A stretch of 64,000 nt of DNA from Bin55 sp965116055. Its GTDB lineage: Bacteria > Pseudomonadota > Gammaproteobacteria > Pseudomonadales > Azotimanducaceae. Below are positions 26,951 to 35,555 of this stretch, piece after piece; position 1 is the stretch's first letter; each line of letters opens with the position of its first letter. The notes below the pieces were generated by a model. The model saw only the letters and a program-made list of their open reading frames with translations, did no database searches and was not told the origin of the DNA. Where the stretch lies: assembly GCA_965116055.1 (NCBI GenBank), contig OZ220466.1:868001-932000 (forward strand), given 5' to 3'. A program made the position numbers and the translations under genes.

Positions 26951-28057
26951 TCAACGCCCTTTACTTGTCAAAAAATCTTGTGTTGATGCGTCTTCGGCTT
27001 CGAGCTGAATCAACTCGAGTACGGTTTGAGTTAAACGGGCGAGACCGATCGCTGGAGATTCGTGGATGTCGAACCAAATCAGACCTTGTCGCTCAACCTT
27101 GGACGAAGCGCTTTCTGATATACGCACAACATGGGGTTTCACCGTAAACCGAATGTGGGAAAGAGTATGTGTGAATGATGGCAGTTGGCGATAAGTTGAC
27201 TCACTGATCGCCTTCAAACCAAGCGAATCAAGCATGTCGAATGGATCGGTCGTGCTGTCCAAGCGTAGAGGCAACCACAGACCTCCCCATAAATCGCTTT
27301 CTTGCTGTCGTTGTAGTAAACATCTGCCCTGTGGATCAATGACTGCCAGCAGATCAAGTTCCTCGCGGCGCGGTGATGTTCGTCGGGCGCGCATAGGATA
27401 TGTTGTAACACTGTCTGTCCGACAAGCGATACATGCCTCTTGAACAGGACAGGCGCAACACGTTATGTTGGTATTCGTGCATATTGTTGCCCCGAGATCC
27501 ATGATGGCTTGGGTGTAGTTAGCACATTGGCTGATCGGCGTATGCGATTCGGCTAAGCTCCACAAGCGACGTAGCACAGATGCTCGACCAATCTCACCAT
27601 CCACAGCGTGAAATCGAGCTAAAACTCGTTGTACATTTCCGTCAAGGATGACGCCATGGCGATCGAATCCTAATGCAAGTATCGCACCTGCGGTCGATCG
27701 GCCGATACCAGGCAAGCTAATGAGCTCGTCCAGCTGGTCGGGCAGTTGTCCATTAAAGTCGGCCTCGACTTGGCGGGCAGCGGAATGCAGCAGACGAGCG
27801 CGCCGGTAGTAACCTAAACCCGCCCACAATTCCAGTACTTCGTCTAACGATGCATTTGCCAACATATTGATGGTTGGAAATCGATCGATAAAACGATTGA
27901 AGTAATGGATGACGGTGCGAACTTGCGTCTGTTGTAGCATGATTTCTGATACCCATACGCGATAAGGTGTACGGTTTTGTTGCCAAGGAAGATCTTTGCG
28001 TCCTTGGCGTTTTCCCCATGCCAGCACGCGCTGAGCAAACCAATCAGGTTGGGTCAC
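26951..28057 (-). CDS. mutY: Adenine DNA glycosylase
   Basis: MutY removes adenine mispaired with 8-oxoguanine. The 368-residue protein has the HhH-GPD core with SEIMLQQTQV (catalytic Glu), LPGIGRSTAGAILAL (hairpin), and DGNVQRVL with the catalytic aspartate. The iron-sulfur ligands follow in Cys-x6-Cys-x2-Cys-x5-Cys spacing in the stretch from ICTNTNITCC to QEAC. A C-terminal NUDIX-like domain (about 225-350) recognises 8-oxoguanine, with a histidine-rich FTHTLSHIRF strand. Start is GTG 28057. The gene is divergent from the hypothetical gene at 28144 and upstream of yggX. Confidence 0.95.
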   Translation of the reverse strand: MTQPDWFAQRVLAWGKRQGRKDLPWQQNRTPYRVWVSEIMLQQTQVRTVIHYFNRFIDRFPTINMLANASLDEVLELWAGLGYYRRARLLHSAARQVEADFNGQLPDQLDELISLPGIGRSTAGAILALGFDRHGVILDGNVQRVLARFHAVDGEIGRASVLRRLWSLAESHTPISQCANYTQAIMDLGATICTNTNITCCACPVQEACIACRTDSVTTYPMRARRTSPRREELDLLAVIDPQGRCLLQRQQESDLWGGLWLPLRLDSTTDPFDMLDSLGLKAISESTYRQLPSFTHTLSHIRFTVKPHVVRISESASSKVERQGLIWFDIHESPAIGLARLTQTVLELIQLEAEDASTQDFLTSKGR

Positions 28058-28143
28058 GTGCTTACCAGATGCCGAACGCGAACGCTTGTCGAATTGGTTC
28101 GATAATGTCGTTTGCGATATTGATGTTCAGGGGCTGTTGGCAC

Positions 28144-28545
28144 ATGTCTGTAGAAAGTTGGGATCCATCTATAAGTACCTTAACGCCTCGGCACCGGGCG
28201 ATTTTGATGCAACTAACTGAGCAACTACCTCTAGAGAGACTCGAGCTGAATGACGACGATCGAAGCTTTCTTCGCCCTGCTATGCATTTGGATGCCGCTG
28301 CGTGGGAGTCCTTCGTGTCGTCCGAATCTGATGCAACAGTCATAGCATGGTCTAAAGTGCTTACGTTAATTGAGCGCGATTTCAACGGATTTGAATTAGG
28401 GAGTAGCTCGCCTGTGCTAGCAATGATCAAGGTCATAAAACAACGGGACATCCTGCCAGTCGAATTGTTCTCGTGGATCAAAGCGCATACCAGGAACCGA
28501 TTTCTCCCCTACGGAAACCTTGCCGATCGTCTTTCGCGTCAATAA
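28144..28545 (+). CDS. Conserved hypothetical protein upstream of hisB
   Basis: This 133-residue, mostly helical, soluble protein contains no motif I recognise. It has an acidic N-terminal half (EQLPLERLELNDDDR) and a more basic C-terminal end. The ATG at 28144 follows AGGGG at 11 bases. An upstream extension to 27967 overlaps the mutY start on the other strand and looks non-coding. In Pseudomonas a hypothetical gene lies between mutY and hisB, so the position is consistent with a conserved neighbour. The gap to hisB is 38 bp, so they may share a transcript. Function unknown. Confidence 0.6.
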   Translation: MSVESWDPSISTLTPRHRAILMQLTEQLPLERLELNDDDRSFLRPAMHLDAAAWESFVSSESDATVIAWSKVLTLIERDFNGFELGSSSPVLAMIKVIKQRDILPVELFSWIKAHTRNRFLPYGNLADRLSRQ

Positions 28546-28583
28546 AAATCTAAAATCCGACACCGCGCCAAACAGCTACTCCT

Positions 28584-29171
28584 GTGTCTCGTTCCGCTCA
28601 AGTAAATCGTAAGACACTCGAAACCCAGATTACGGTTCAGCTCGAATTAGACGGGCAGGGTTCTACCGAATTGAACACTGGCTTGCCGTTCTTTGAGCAT
28701 ATGATGGCGCAGATCGCGCGGCATGGCTTGTTTGATATTGAAGTTCACGCCCAAGGAGATTTGGATGTCGACGCACATCACACGGTCGAAGACATCGGAA
28801 TTACATTAGGTCAGGCGTTTGCAGAGGCAACGCAAAACAAATCCAGCCTGACGCGCTATGGTCATGCGTACGTGCCGTTGGATGAAGCTTTGAGTCGTGT
28901 TGTCGTCGACATATCCGGCCGACCAGGTCTTTCCTATGAAGTATCCTTCGTACGGTCGCGTATTGCAGATTTTGATGTTGACCTGTTACGCGAATTTTTT
29001 CAAGGATTCGTGAATCATGCGTTGGTCACTCTGCATGTTGACAACATCAAAGGCAACAATGCCCACCACCAAGCTGAATCAATCTTTAAAGCCTTCGGCC
29101 GAGCTTTACGGATGGCGACGACTTTGGATCCACGCGTTTCTGGAACGCCTTCGACTAAAGGTTTGCTCTGA
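28584..29171 (+). CDS. hisB: Imidazoleglycerol-phosphate dehydratase
   Basis: HisB catalyses the dehydration step of histidine synthesis, giving imidazole-acetol phosphate. At 195 residues this is the monofunctional type. The manganese-binding motifs are visible: FFEHMMAQIARHG, DAHHTVEDIGI near 71-81, and NNAHHQAESIFKAF near 163-176. The start is GTG 28584. The gene is directly upstream of hisA; hisH, normally between them, is missing. The stop TGA shares its last base with the proposed hisA start. Confidence 0.95.
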   Translation: MSRSAQVNRKTLETQITVQLELDGQGSTELNTGLPFFEHMMAQIARHGLFDIEVHAQGDLDVDAHHTVEDIGITLGQAFAEATQNKSSLTRYGHAYVPLDEALSRVVVDISGRPGLSYEVSFVRSRIADFDVDLLREFFQGFVNHALVTLHVDNIKGNNAHHQAESIFKAFGRALRMATTLDPRVSGTPSTKGLL

Positions 29172-29908
29172 TTCTCATTCCGGCCATTGATTTACACGGT
29201 GGTCAGTGCGTTCAGCTACAACGCGGATTGCTGAATACGGCGAAGATATATGCAAACGACGCCGGCCAATTAGCATCGCATTGGATCGAACAAGGGGCTG
29301 AGCGCCTCCACGTCGTCGATCTTGACGGGGCATTTTCCGGTCAATCGGAAAATAGTATGAGTATTCGCGCCATTATTGATGCAGCCGGATCTACGCCCGT
29401 GCAACTTGGGGGCGGCATTCGAACGATAAACGCTCTGTCATCCTGGCTTGACGCGGGCGTCGAGCAAGTTTGCATTGGTACCCAAGCCATTGAAGATCTG
29501 AATTTCTTCACTGACGCCGCGCAGCGTTTTCCTCAACGAATCATTTTGGCGCTGGATGCACGCGGGGAATTTGTGTCGACTCGCGGATGGGAGACTTCAA
29601 CTAACGTCGCAGTACGCGACATCTTGGAAATATGCGAGGATCTGCCGTTATTTGCCGTTGTTTTCACCGATATTGAAAACGACGGCATGATGACCGGGAT
29701 TAATTTCGAACGAACTGAACAGGTATTAGCTATTACTCACATACCAGTAATCGCGTCCGGCGGTGTCAAAGGTGTGGTGGACTTGGAACGGCTTCGCGAC
29801 CTTCATGTAGGCGAACGAAAGCTATTCGGTGCTATAAGCGGCAGTGCGTTGTATGAAAAGAAATTGGATTTCAAGCGAGGTACGCTAGCGCTCAGAACTC
29901 AGTTTTAG
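29171..29908 (+). CDS. hisA: Phosphoribosylformimino-AICAR isomerase, apparent AUU start
   Basis: This TIM-barrel isomerase catalyses an Amadori rearrangement in histidine synthesis. The family opens with MLIPAIDLxxG; here the same residues read ATT CTC ATT CCG GCC ATT GAT, and the first codon is ATT at 29171. It gives a 245-residue protein, the exact usual length. AAAGG (29157-29161) lies nine bases upstream, and the codon shares a base with the hisB TGA, as TGATG junctions do. CTG 29168 is the other possibility, with a 6-base spacer. The TTG at 29228 would remove the first strand and the catalytic aspartate, so it is rejected. Catalytic Asp8 and a later Asp (VFTDIENDG) are present. Confidence 0.92.
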   Translation: MLIPAIDLHGGQCVQLQRGLLNTAKIYANDAGQLASHWIEQGAERLHVVDLDGAFSGQSENSMSIRAIIDAAGSTPVQLGGGIRTINALSSWLDAGVEQVCIGTQAIEDLNFFTDAAQRFPQRIILALDARGEFVSTRGWETSTNVAVRDILEICEDLPLFAVVFTDIENDGMMTGINFERTEQVLAITHIPVIASGGVKGVVDLERLRDLHVGERKLFGAISGSALYEKKLDFKRGTLALRTQF

Positions 29909-30040
29909 GAAAGATTCTTGATGTCATAAAGCTGCAATAAAACTACTTAAAAATGCAAGCGTTCAGTGTCTAGCGTGGTCTGCAATCATCGTGTGTTACG
30001 ACATTGGTCAGCCTGTCTTAGGTCAATTTCAGGGGTAGTT

Positions 30041-31612
30041 ATGCTCTTTGTGAATACTTGCAAACGAATCGGACTTGCATCGCTGGGTGCTTTCTTTCTA
30101 CTGCTACAAGCCTCCTGCGGTGGAGGCGGTAGCAATATCGCACTCGAACAACCAGTCACCCCGCCACCTACGACGCCACCAACCGTCCAAGCCACCAATC
30201 CTTGTGCCTCTTACACTGTAGATGGCACGACGAGACAAGGTCAAGTGGTTGACGCAAACTGTGTGTACTCATCGCTTTTCGTAAGCGAAGATACGCCTTT
30301 AACCGTCGATCTCACGATTCCGAAAATCGACGGCGTACATGTCTTCGAAGGCACGCTACAGGTTGGGATCGATATTGACAATGGCACACCTTCGGCAGGC
30401 CCTACGTTGACGATCGAGGCTGGTAACACACTCGTCTGGACCAACAGAGATGACTACTTGCTTATCACACGTGGGTCGCGCATTCAAGCTAGCGGAACCA
30501 GGTCGGCGCCAATTACGTTGACCGGTTATGAAGATGCGGTGTCGAATACGGCAGCTTTCGACGACGTTCAGTTGTGGGGCGGCGTGGTAATCAACGGTAC
30601 TGGTATCACTAACAAGTGCAGCGACGAGCAGCGGGCGAACAACACCTGTCACATTCAATCCGAAGGTAAACCGAGCCACTATGGTGGAAACAACAACGCC
30701 GACAACTCCGGTACGCTGCGTTACGTCGTTATCAAGCACTCAGGCTCCGAAGCTGCCCCAGGTGATGAACTTAATGGTCTGACGCTTAATGCCGTAGGTA
30801 GTGGCACAACCATCGAGTACATTCAGGTTTATTCGACCTTTGATGACGGTGTGGAATTTTTCGGGGGTGCGGTCAACGTTTCGAATCTTGTAGCCCTCTA
30901 TGTCAATGATGACTCGATCGATTACGCAGATGGTTGGGTAGGTACAGTAAATAACGCATTGATCATTCATCATCGTGATAACGGCAATCGTTGCATTGAG
31001 GCCGATAACCAAGGTGGCACGTACGATACCCAACCGAACACGAACGGCACAATCAACAACATGACGTGCATTACGTCTGGATCCCTCAGTAGCGAGGGTG
31101 GTGGTTTGGGCACGCATGGCGATTCGGAAGGTATTCTGTTACGACGTGGCGTGATGTCGACAATTAATAACAGCATCGTGGTTGACCTATATGCCAATGA
31201 TCCTGGTGGAGTTAACGGTAATGAATGCCTCGAACTCGACGATGCAGGAACTCGCCAACACGCAGCGGATGGCGCAACCACGATTAACAGTACAGTCATT
31301 GCATGTGACGATGTAGGTAAAGATTCACTCGCTGACGGTACCCCTGTTGATGCATGGTTTGAAGCCGGAAATAACAATGTCGCGATGCATGGCGCGACGG
31401 ATTCCGTTGAAGTCGATGCAGATATTCGGTTGTTGGCTGGTTTCTACACTGATACTGAGTTTGTAGACGCCGACGGCACAACGTTTACCGTCGAACCGGC
31501 AGGTGGTGCGAGCCACATAGGTGCAGTGACGCGCACGAATGACTGGACCGAAGGTTGGACGATCTGTCTGCGTGCTCGTGCAACAGAGAGCTGTGGTCCG
31601 TGGTTCCTCTAA
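30041..31612 (+). CDS. Surface-type lipoprotein with predicted beta-helix repeats
   Basis: This 523-residue lipoprotein has a signal peptide followed by the lipobox LLQASC and a glycine-rich start CGGGGSN. A proline/threonine linker comes next, then a long acidic domain with many short Gly/Asn/Asp turns (for example DDGVEFFGGAVNVSNLVALYVNDD) typical of right-handed beta-helices. Several cysteine pairs (NPCASY, DANCVY, NKCSD, NTCHI, NRCIE, MTCIT, NECLE) suggest disulfides. ATG 30041 has AGGGG at a good distance; an upstream frame start at 29966 is ignored. It lies 34 bp upstream of a TonB-dependent receptor. The pair resembles substrate-binding lipoprotein/receptor couples, with a polysaccharide or protein ligand as inference only. 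Confidence 0.75.
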   Translation: MLFVNTCKRIGLASLGAFFLLLQASCGGGGSNIALEQPVTPPPTTPPTVQATNPCASYTVDGTTRQGQVVDANCVYSSLFVSEDTPLTVDLTIPKIDGVHVFEGTLQVGIDIDNGTPSAGPTLTIEAGNTLVWTNRDDYLLITRGSRIQASGTRSAPITLTGYEDAVSNTAAFDDVQLWGGVVINGTGITNKCSDEQRANNTCHIQSEGKPSHYGGNNNADNSGTLRYVVIKHSGSEAAPGDELNGLTLNAVGSGTTIEYIQVYSTFDDGVEFFGGAVNVSNLVALYVNDDSIDYADGWVGTVNNALIIHHRDNGNRCIEADNQGGTYDTQPNTNGTINNMTCITSGSLSSEGGGLGTHGDSEGILLRRGVMSTINNSIVVDLYANDPGGVNGNECLELDDAGTRQHAADGATTINSTVIACDDVGKDSLADGTPVDAWFEAGNNNVAMHGATDSVEVDADIRLLAGFYTDTEFVDADGTTFTVEPAGGASHIGAVTRTNDWTEGWTICLRARATESCGPWFL

Positions 31613-31646
31613 ATCGCCCCCTTTTTTGAATCTTGCCAGGACAAAC

Positions 31647-34397
31647 ATGATGAAGCAACTCCAAGGATCTATGTACTTTTTAACAGCACGCTGGCTGGCG
31701 TTTTTTGTCTTGTGTGCGTTCGGAACTGCGAATGCCCAAGAAGTCGATGAATTGCCTGCGCGGACAAGCGGCTCTCCAGCGGACATGACGCAGCAGATCG
31801 AAGAACTGAATGTTGTTGGTCAACATATTGAATCGGATACGGACGTCGAGTCGGAACGTCTCCTACTTGATGTTCAAGCCGACTTTGTCGATTCGGAATT
31901 TATCGGTCGGGTGGGTGATAGCAACGCTGCAGCGTTGTTGCGGCGCTTACCCGGCTTGACCTTGGCAAAAGGGAAATTCATTTATGTGCGAGGTCTCGGT
32001 GAACGTTACTCCAGTGCGCAACTTAATGGTTCGTCGGTACCTTCGCCGGATATTACGCGTAATGTGATCCCACTCGATATCTTCCCGGCGGACATCATTG
32101 ATTCAATAAAGGTCCAAAAGGGTTATTCACCGGATTTGAGTGCGTCGTTTGGTGGCGGTCATGTGGACATTCGCACAAAACGAGTACCGGAGGCTGGCTT
32201 ATTTCACATCGAGCTCAAAACAGGGACGAATTCCGAGGGCGGTGACGGCTTGGGTTACCAAGGAGGTTCAGACGATAAATTCGGCGTAGATGATGGGACG
32301 CGCGCACTTTCGCCGTTGCTTATGCAAGCCATTGATACGTACCGAGGTTCGCTTTCACCGGTCACTATCTTGCGGTCGCCAGCCAAGGATCCATCTGTGA
32401 CTGGTATAAGCACAGCTAAACACGTCAATCGCGAGTTAGCGACATTGCTTAATCGCGATCTTGACATAACGACCAAGCATACTGCGCCCGATATTGAAGG
32501 CGAATTGTTAGCTGGCTATCGGCACTACCTAACAGAACACATAGACATCGGTGTGCTCGCGCTCGGGTCGTACTCGAACGATGTTCGTAATCGTGAACGT
32601 ATCGTACGACGATTTTCCAACCCAACTACGGATTTCGCCGAGTCTTTACGTACCACCCATGAAGTGAATATCACCGGATCGTTGAATTTCGGCGTTCGAT
32701 TTACCAATGATCACGAACTGGGCTCGACCCACCTTATGTTGCGCAATACTGAGGACGATGCATTAAGCAGTCGAACCTGTTCGCAAGGTCAATACAACGA
32801 TTGCTTTGACGAATCAAGTCCAGTTCAAGGTCGTCTCTACGGTATGCGCTACGAACAGCGAGAAATGGTGATGCACCAGATCCATGGTAAGCACGAATTT
32901 GGCGACGATACGTTAGATGTGCTGCCTAATTTCCTTGAGTTTGCACGTGACGGCGATATTTCTTGGTACTACACAATGGCAACGGCTGAAACGGCTTTGC
33001 CCCATGAGGTCTCTATCAGCGGACAGGAATCGTTGAACGGCCCTAACGGCTTGCCAACGAGCTTTTCGATCCGGGCAACCTCGACCGCGGCGGAATTCCG
33101 TTATTCAGATTTGAGCGACGAGATTGAAACCTACGGGTGGGATCTCATGGTACCGTATTTCCGCGACAACTTTAGCGTTGAATTCTCGGGTGGCTATGAC
33201 TACCTATACAAATCTCGCAACTATCGCCAAACCTCGCTAGGCGTCGGATCATCGCTCTCTGGATTCAATCTCATTAGTACGAACTTACCTTCCGTCGTCT
33301 TTTCTGATGCACATATTCTGAATCCACAGTATGGGATAGAGTTACTTGTCGGTATCGGTGCATTCGGTAGCGAAAGTTATATCGCTGATCAGATAGTCGA
33401 AGCCGGTTACGGCAAGATTGATGTTCTCATCAATGAAGCATGGCGAATATCGGGTGGTGTCCGTGGTGAAAAATTCGAACAGGCTGTCCTGCCCGTAGAC
33501 TATTTGCGGTACGACGCTAGAAGATTAGATACCGCAGGATTTGCTCGTTTGGCAACGGAAGACATGTATCCAAGCGCAGCATTGACGTACTTTCGACCTG
33601 GTTTCCTAGCGGATGAGTTTCAACTACGGGCCGGTGTGTCCCGCACTGTTGCGAGACCTGATATACGTGAAATGTCCGCGTCTACTTATATTGATCCCCT
33701 GACAGAAGCGAGGGTCCGCGGCAATCCGCATTTGACCGTCAGCGACTTAACAAATCTAGATCTACGCGGCGAATGGTTCTGGTTGAACAGTGACATGTTC
33801 TCGATGTCGGTGTTTTATAAAGACATTGCTAATCCTATTGAAACGGTTCAGGGCGGTGCGACCGAAGACAACATTCGGTTTAATTTTGTAAATGCCGACA
33901 GTGCCGAGGTGTATGGCGTCGAGGTCGAGTGGAAGAAAACCCTTAACTTTCTTGCGTCAAGCTGGGGCGACTGGACAGAAACGCTTTACTTCGCCGGTAA
34001 TAGCACGCTTAGTGATTCGGAGATTTATATACCTGTCGCGCAAGGCGTCGGGGATATTACCAACGAACGCCGGTCGATGACGCAACAATCGCCTTGGGTT
34101 CTCAATCTACAAGTTGGGTTTGATGCCATTGATCTCAAACACTCGGGCTCAGTCGTCTATAACGCGTTCGGTGAGCGAGTTTTCTTTGCAGGGATTGGTG
34201 GTCAAGACGACGGTTATGAACAGCCGTTCAATTCGCTTGACTTGGTGTACGCGTATTACCCTACGGAGAATCTATCGTTCAAGCTAAGGGTTAAGAACAT
34301 CTTGCAATCGTCTATTGAAGTCAAACAAGGTGATGTTACGACACTCCAACAAAAAGTTGGTACGTCCGTACTACTCAACGCGAAATGGGAGATGTGA
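31647..34397 (+). CDS. TonB-dependent outer membrane receptor
   Basis: This 916-residue receptor has a signal peptide (LTARWLAFFVLCAFGTANA), a TonB-box-like region (MTQQIEELNVVGQ), a plug domain (about 60-180, with GLTLAKGKFIYVRGLGERYSS and PLDIFPADIIDSIKVQKG) and a beta-barrel to the end. RGLGERYSSAQLNG is typical of receptors that import large or unusual substrates rather than siderophores. The last residues KWEM lack the usual final phenylalanine. ATG 31647 follows CAGGA; the gene begins 34 bp after the lipoprotein gene. It probably imports the ligand captured by that lipoprotein. The ligand is unknown. Confidence 0.9.
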   Translation: MMKQLQGSMYFLTARWLAFFVLCAFGTANAQEVDELPARTSGSPADMTQQIEELNVVGQHIESDTDVESERLLLDVQADFVDSEFIGRVGDSNAAALLRRLPGLTLAKGKFIYVRGLGERYSSAQLNGSSVPSPDITRNVIPLDIFPADIIDSIKVQKGYSPDLSASFGGGHVDIRTKRVPEAGLFHIELKTGTNSEGGDGLGYQGGSDDKFGVDDGTRALSPLLMQAIDTYRGSLSPVTILRSPAKDPSVTGISTAKHVNRELATLLNRDLDITTKHTAPDIEGELLAGYRHYLTEHIDIGVLALGSYSNDVRNRERIVRRFSNPTTDFAESLRTTHEVNITGSLNFGVRFTNDHELGSTHLMLRNTEDDALSSRTCSQGQYNDCFDESSPVQGRLYGMRYEQREMVMHQIHGKHEFGDDTLDVLPNFLEFARDGDISWYYTMATAETALPHEVSISGQESLNGPNGLPTSFSIRATSTAAEFRYSDLSDEIETYGWDLMVPYFRDNFSVEFSGGYDYLYKSRNYRQTSLGVGSSLSGFNLISTNLPSVVFSDAHILNPQYGIELLVGIGAFGSESYIADQIVEAGYGKIDVLINEAWRISGGVRGEKFEQAVLPVDYLRYDARRLDTAGFARLATEDMYPSAALTYFRPGFLADEFQLRAGVSRTVARPDIREMSASTYIDPLTEARVRGNPHLTVSDLTNLDLRGEWFWLNSDMFSMSVFYKDIANPIETVQGGATEDNIRFNFVNADSAEVYGVEVEWKKTLNFLASSWGDWTETLYFAGNSTLSDSEIYIPVAQGVGDITNERRSMTQQSPWVLNLQVGFDAIDLKHSGSVVYNAFGERVFFAGIGGQDDGYEQPFNSLDLVYAYYPTENLSFKLRVKNILQSSIEVKQGDVTTLQQKVGTSVLLNAKWEM

Positions 34398-34400
34398 TGC

Positions 34401-35552
34401 TCAACGGGGTTCGTCTAACCATTGTCGCGGATCCGTCGGTTTGTTGCGTATCCTGATCTCGAAGTAGAGGCCCGCGGAGCGGTCTGCGCCGCCATTGCCA
34501 ACCGTTGCAACTATCTCACCAGCTTCGACTGGTTCACTTGCTTGCTTAAGTAGGCGGTCGCAATGAGCGTAGATTGAAATGACTTCGTCGCCATGATCGA
34601 TAATCAAAGTATTACCATAGCCTTCGAACCATTGCGCAAATAGCACGACGCCGCTGGCGACGGCGCTAATCGGCGCGCCTTGAACAGCATTGATCACCAT
34701 ACCTTCTGAACGGATTCGACCGTCTGCGCGCAAGGCGCCGAATTCCTGCCTTACCGAGCCGACGGTAGGCCAATTGGCAAGGTCTGATCGCATGCCATGC
34801 GTTGGCGGGTTGACTGTGCGTGGGCTGCTTGATACGCGCGAAGCGATCAATTGGCTGAGTTGCTCGCGTTCATGTATTAGTTGTGCTAGATCCGTGTCTA
34901 ATGCATTGATTTCAAGTTGAAGTTGCCTATTTAGCACTTCAAGGCGTGCACTACGTTCCTGCAGTGCCTCCCTGGTCGCCTCGAATTCTCGCTTTGATCT
35001 ACTGTATTCCGCTAGTGTAAGTTCGGCTTTTGATTGCAGGATCGTCAACTCTTGAAGGCTAGTTTGCAATTGATTGATCTGGGTATCAAGGTGTTTAACG
35101 AAGTAGCGGTGATAGTGATACAACCGATCGACCTTGAGGGGATTGCTCTGAATGACAAGCATGGCAATCGGACTGCGTGCTTTAAGCTGTTGCGAGGTTA
35201 CGGCATTCCATACGAGCTGGGTTGTTTTCCGATCACGTAACGTTGAGTAGGTTTCCGTACGCTCGGCGTTGGATGCGATTTTTGCTTCCGAAGCCTTGAT
35301 AGTTTCGATTAATTCTGCGTGTAGCACTAGAAGTTGCTCACGTTCTTGCCTCAGTGTCGCAATCTGACGTCGAAGATCGGCACGCTCTTTTTCCTTGCTC
35401 AGGCGTAAACTCTGCTTGACGGAAATACGATCCTTAATTTCGTGATATGCCCGGTCTTGCTCCGTTAGTTGTTGACTTGAAGTAATAGTCGCCAGAAAAG
35501 AGCAAATCATTGCAGCGACACGCGTCGAGAGTCTCAGAGTATGTCTCTGCAC
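34401..35552 (-). CDS. envC: Murein hydrolase activator EnvC
   Basis: This periplasmic factor activates the AmiA/AmiB amidases at the division septum. The 383-residue protein has a hydrophobic signal (about 10-26), long coiled coils (about 30-250) and a C-terminal LytM domain (about 265-380). The LytM domain is degenerate, as in EnvC: the metal ligands are not in the active pattern, with EGMVINAVQG where HxxxD would be and IYAHCD in place of HxH. It is therefore an activator, not a protease. It lies beside gpmI as in Pseudomonas, where an S41 peptidase gene usually follows; that gene is missing here. Confidence 0.88.
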   Translation of the reverse strand: MQRHTLRLSTRVAAMICSFLATITSSQQLTEQDRAYHEIKDRISVKQSLRLSKEKERADLRRQIATLRQEREQLLVLHAELIETIKASEAKIASNAERTETYSTLRDRKTTQLVWNAVTSQQLKARSPIAMLVIQSNPLKVDRLYHYHRYFVKHLDTQINQLQTSLQELTILQSKAELTLAEYSRSKREFEATREALQERSARLEVLNRQLQLEINALDTDLAQLIHEREQLSQLIASRVSSSPRTVNPPTHGMRSDLANWPTVGSVRQEFGALRADGRIRSEGMVINAVQGAPISAVASGVVLFAQWFEGYGNTLIIDHGDEVISIYAHCDRLLKQASEPVEAGEIVATVGNGGADRSAGLYFEIRIRNKPTDPRQWLDEPR

Positions 35553-35555
35553 AAG

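Noticed and set aside
27967..28143. Upstream extension of the hypothetical gene before hisB
   Set aside because: It runs antisense to mutY and has no conserved features; ATG 28144 is supported by AGGGG.
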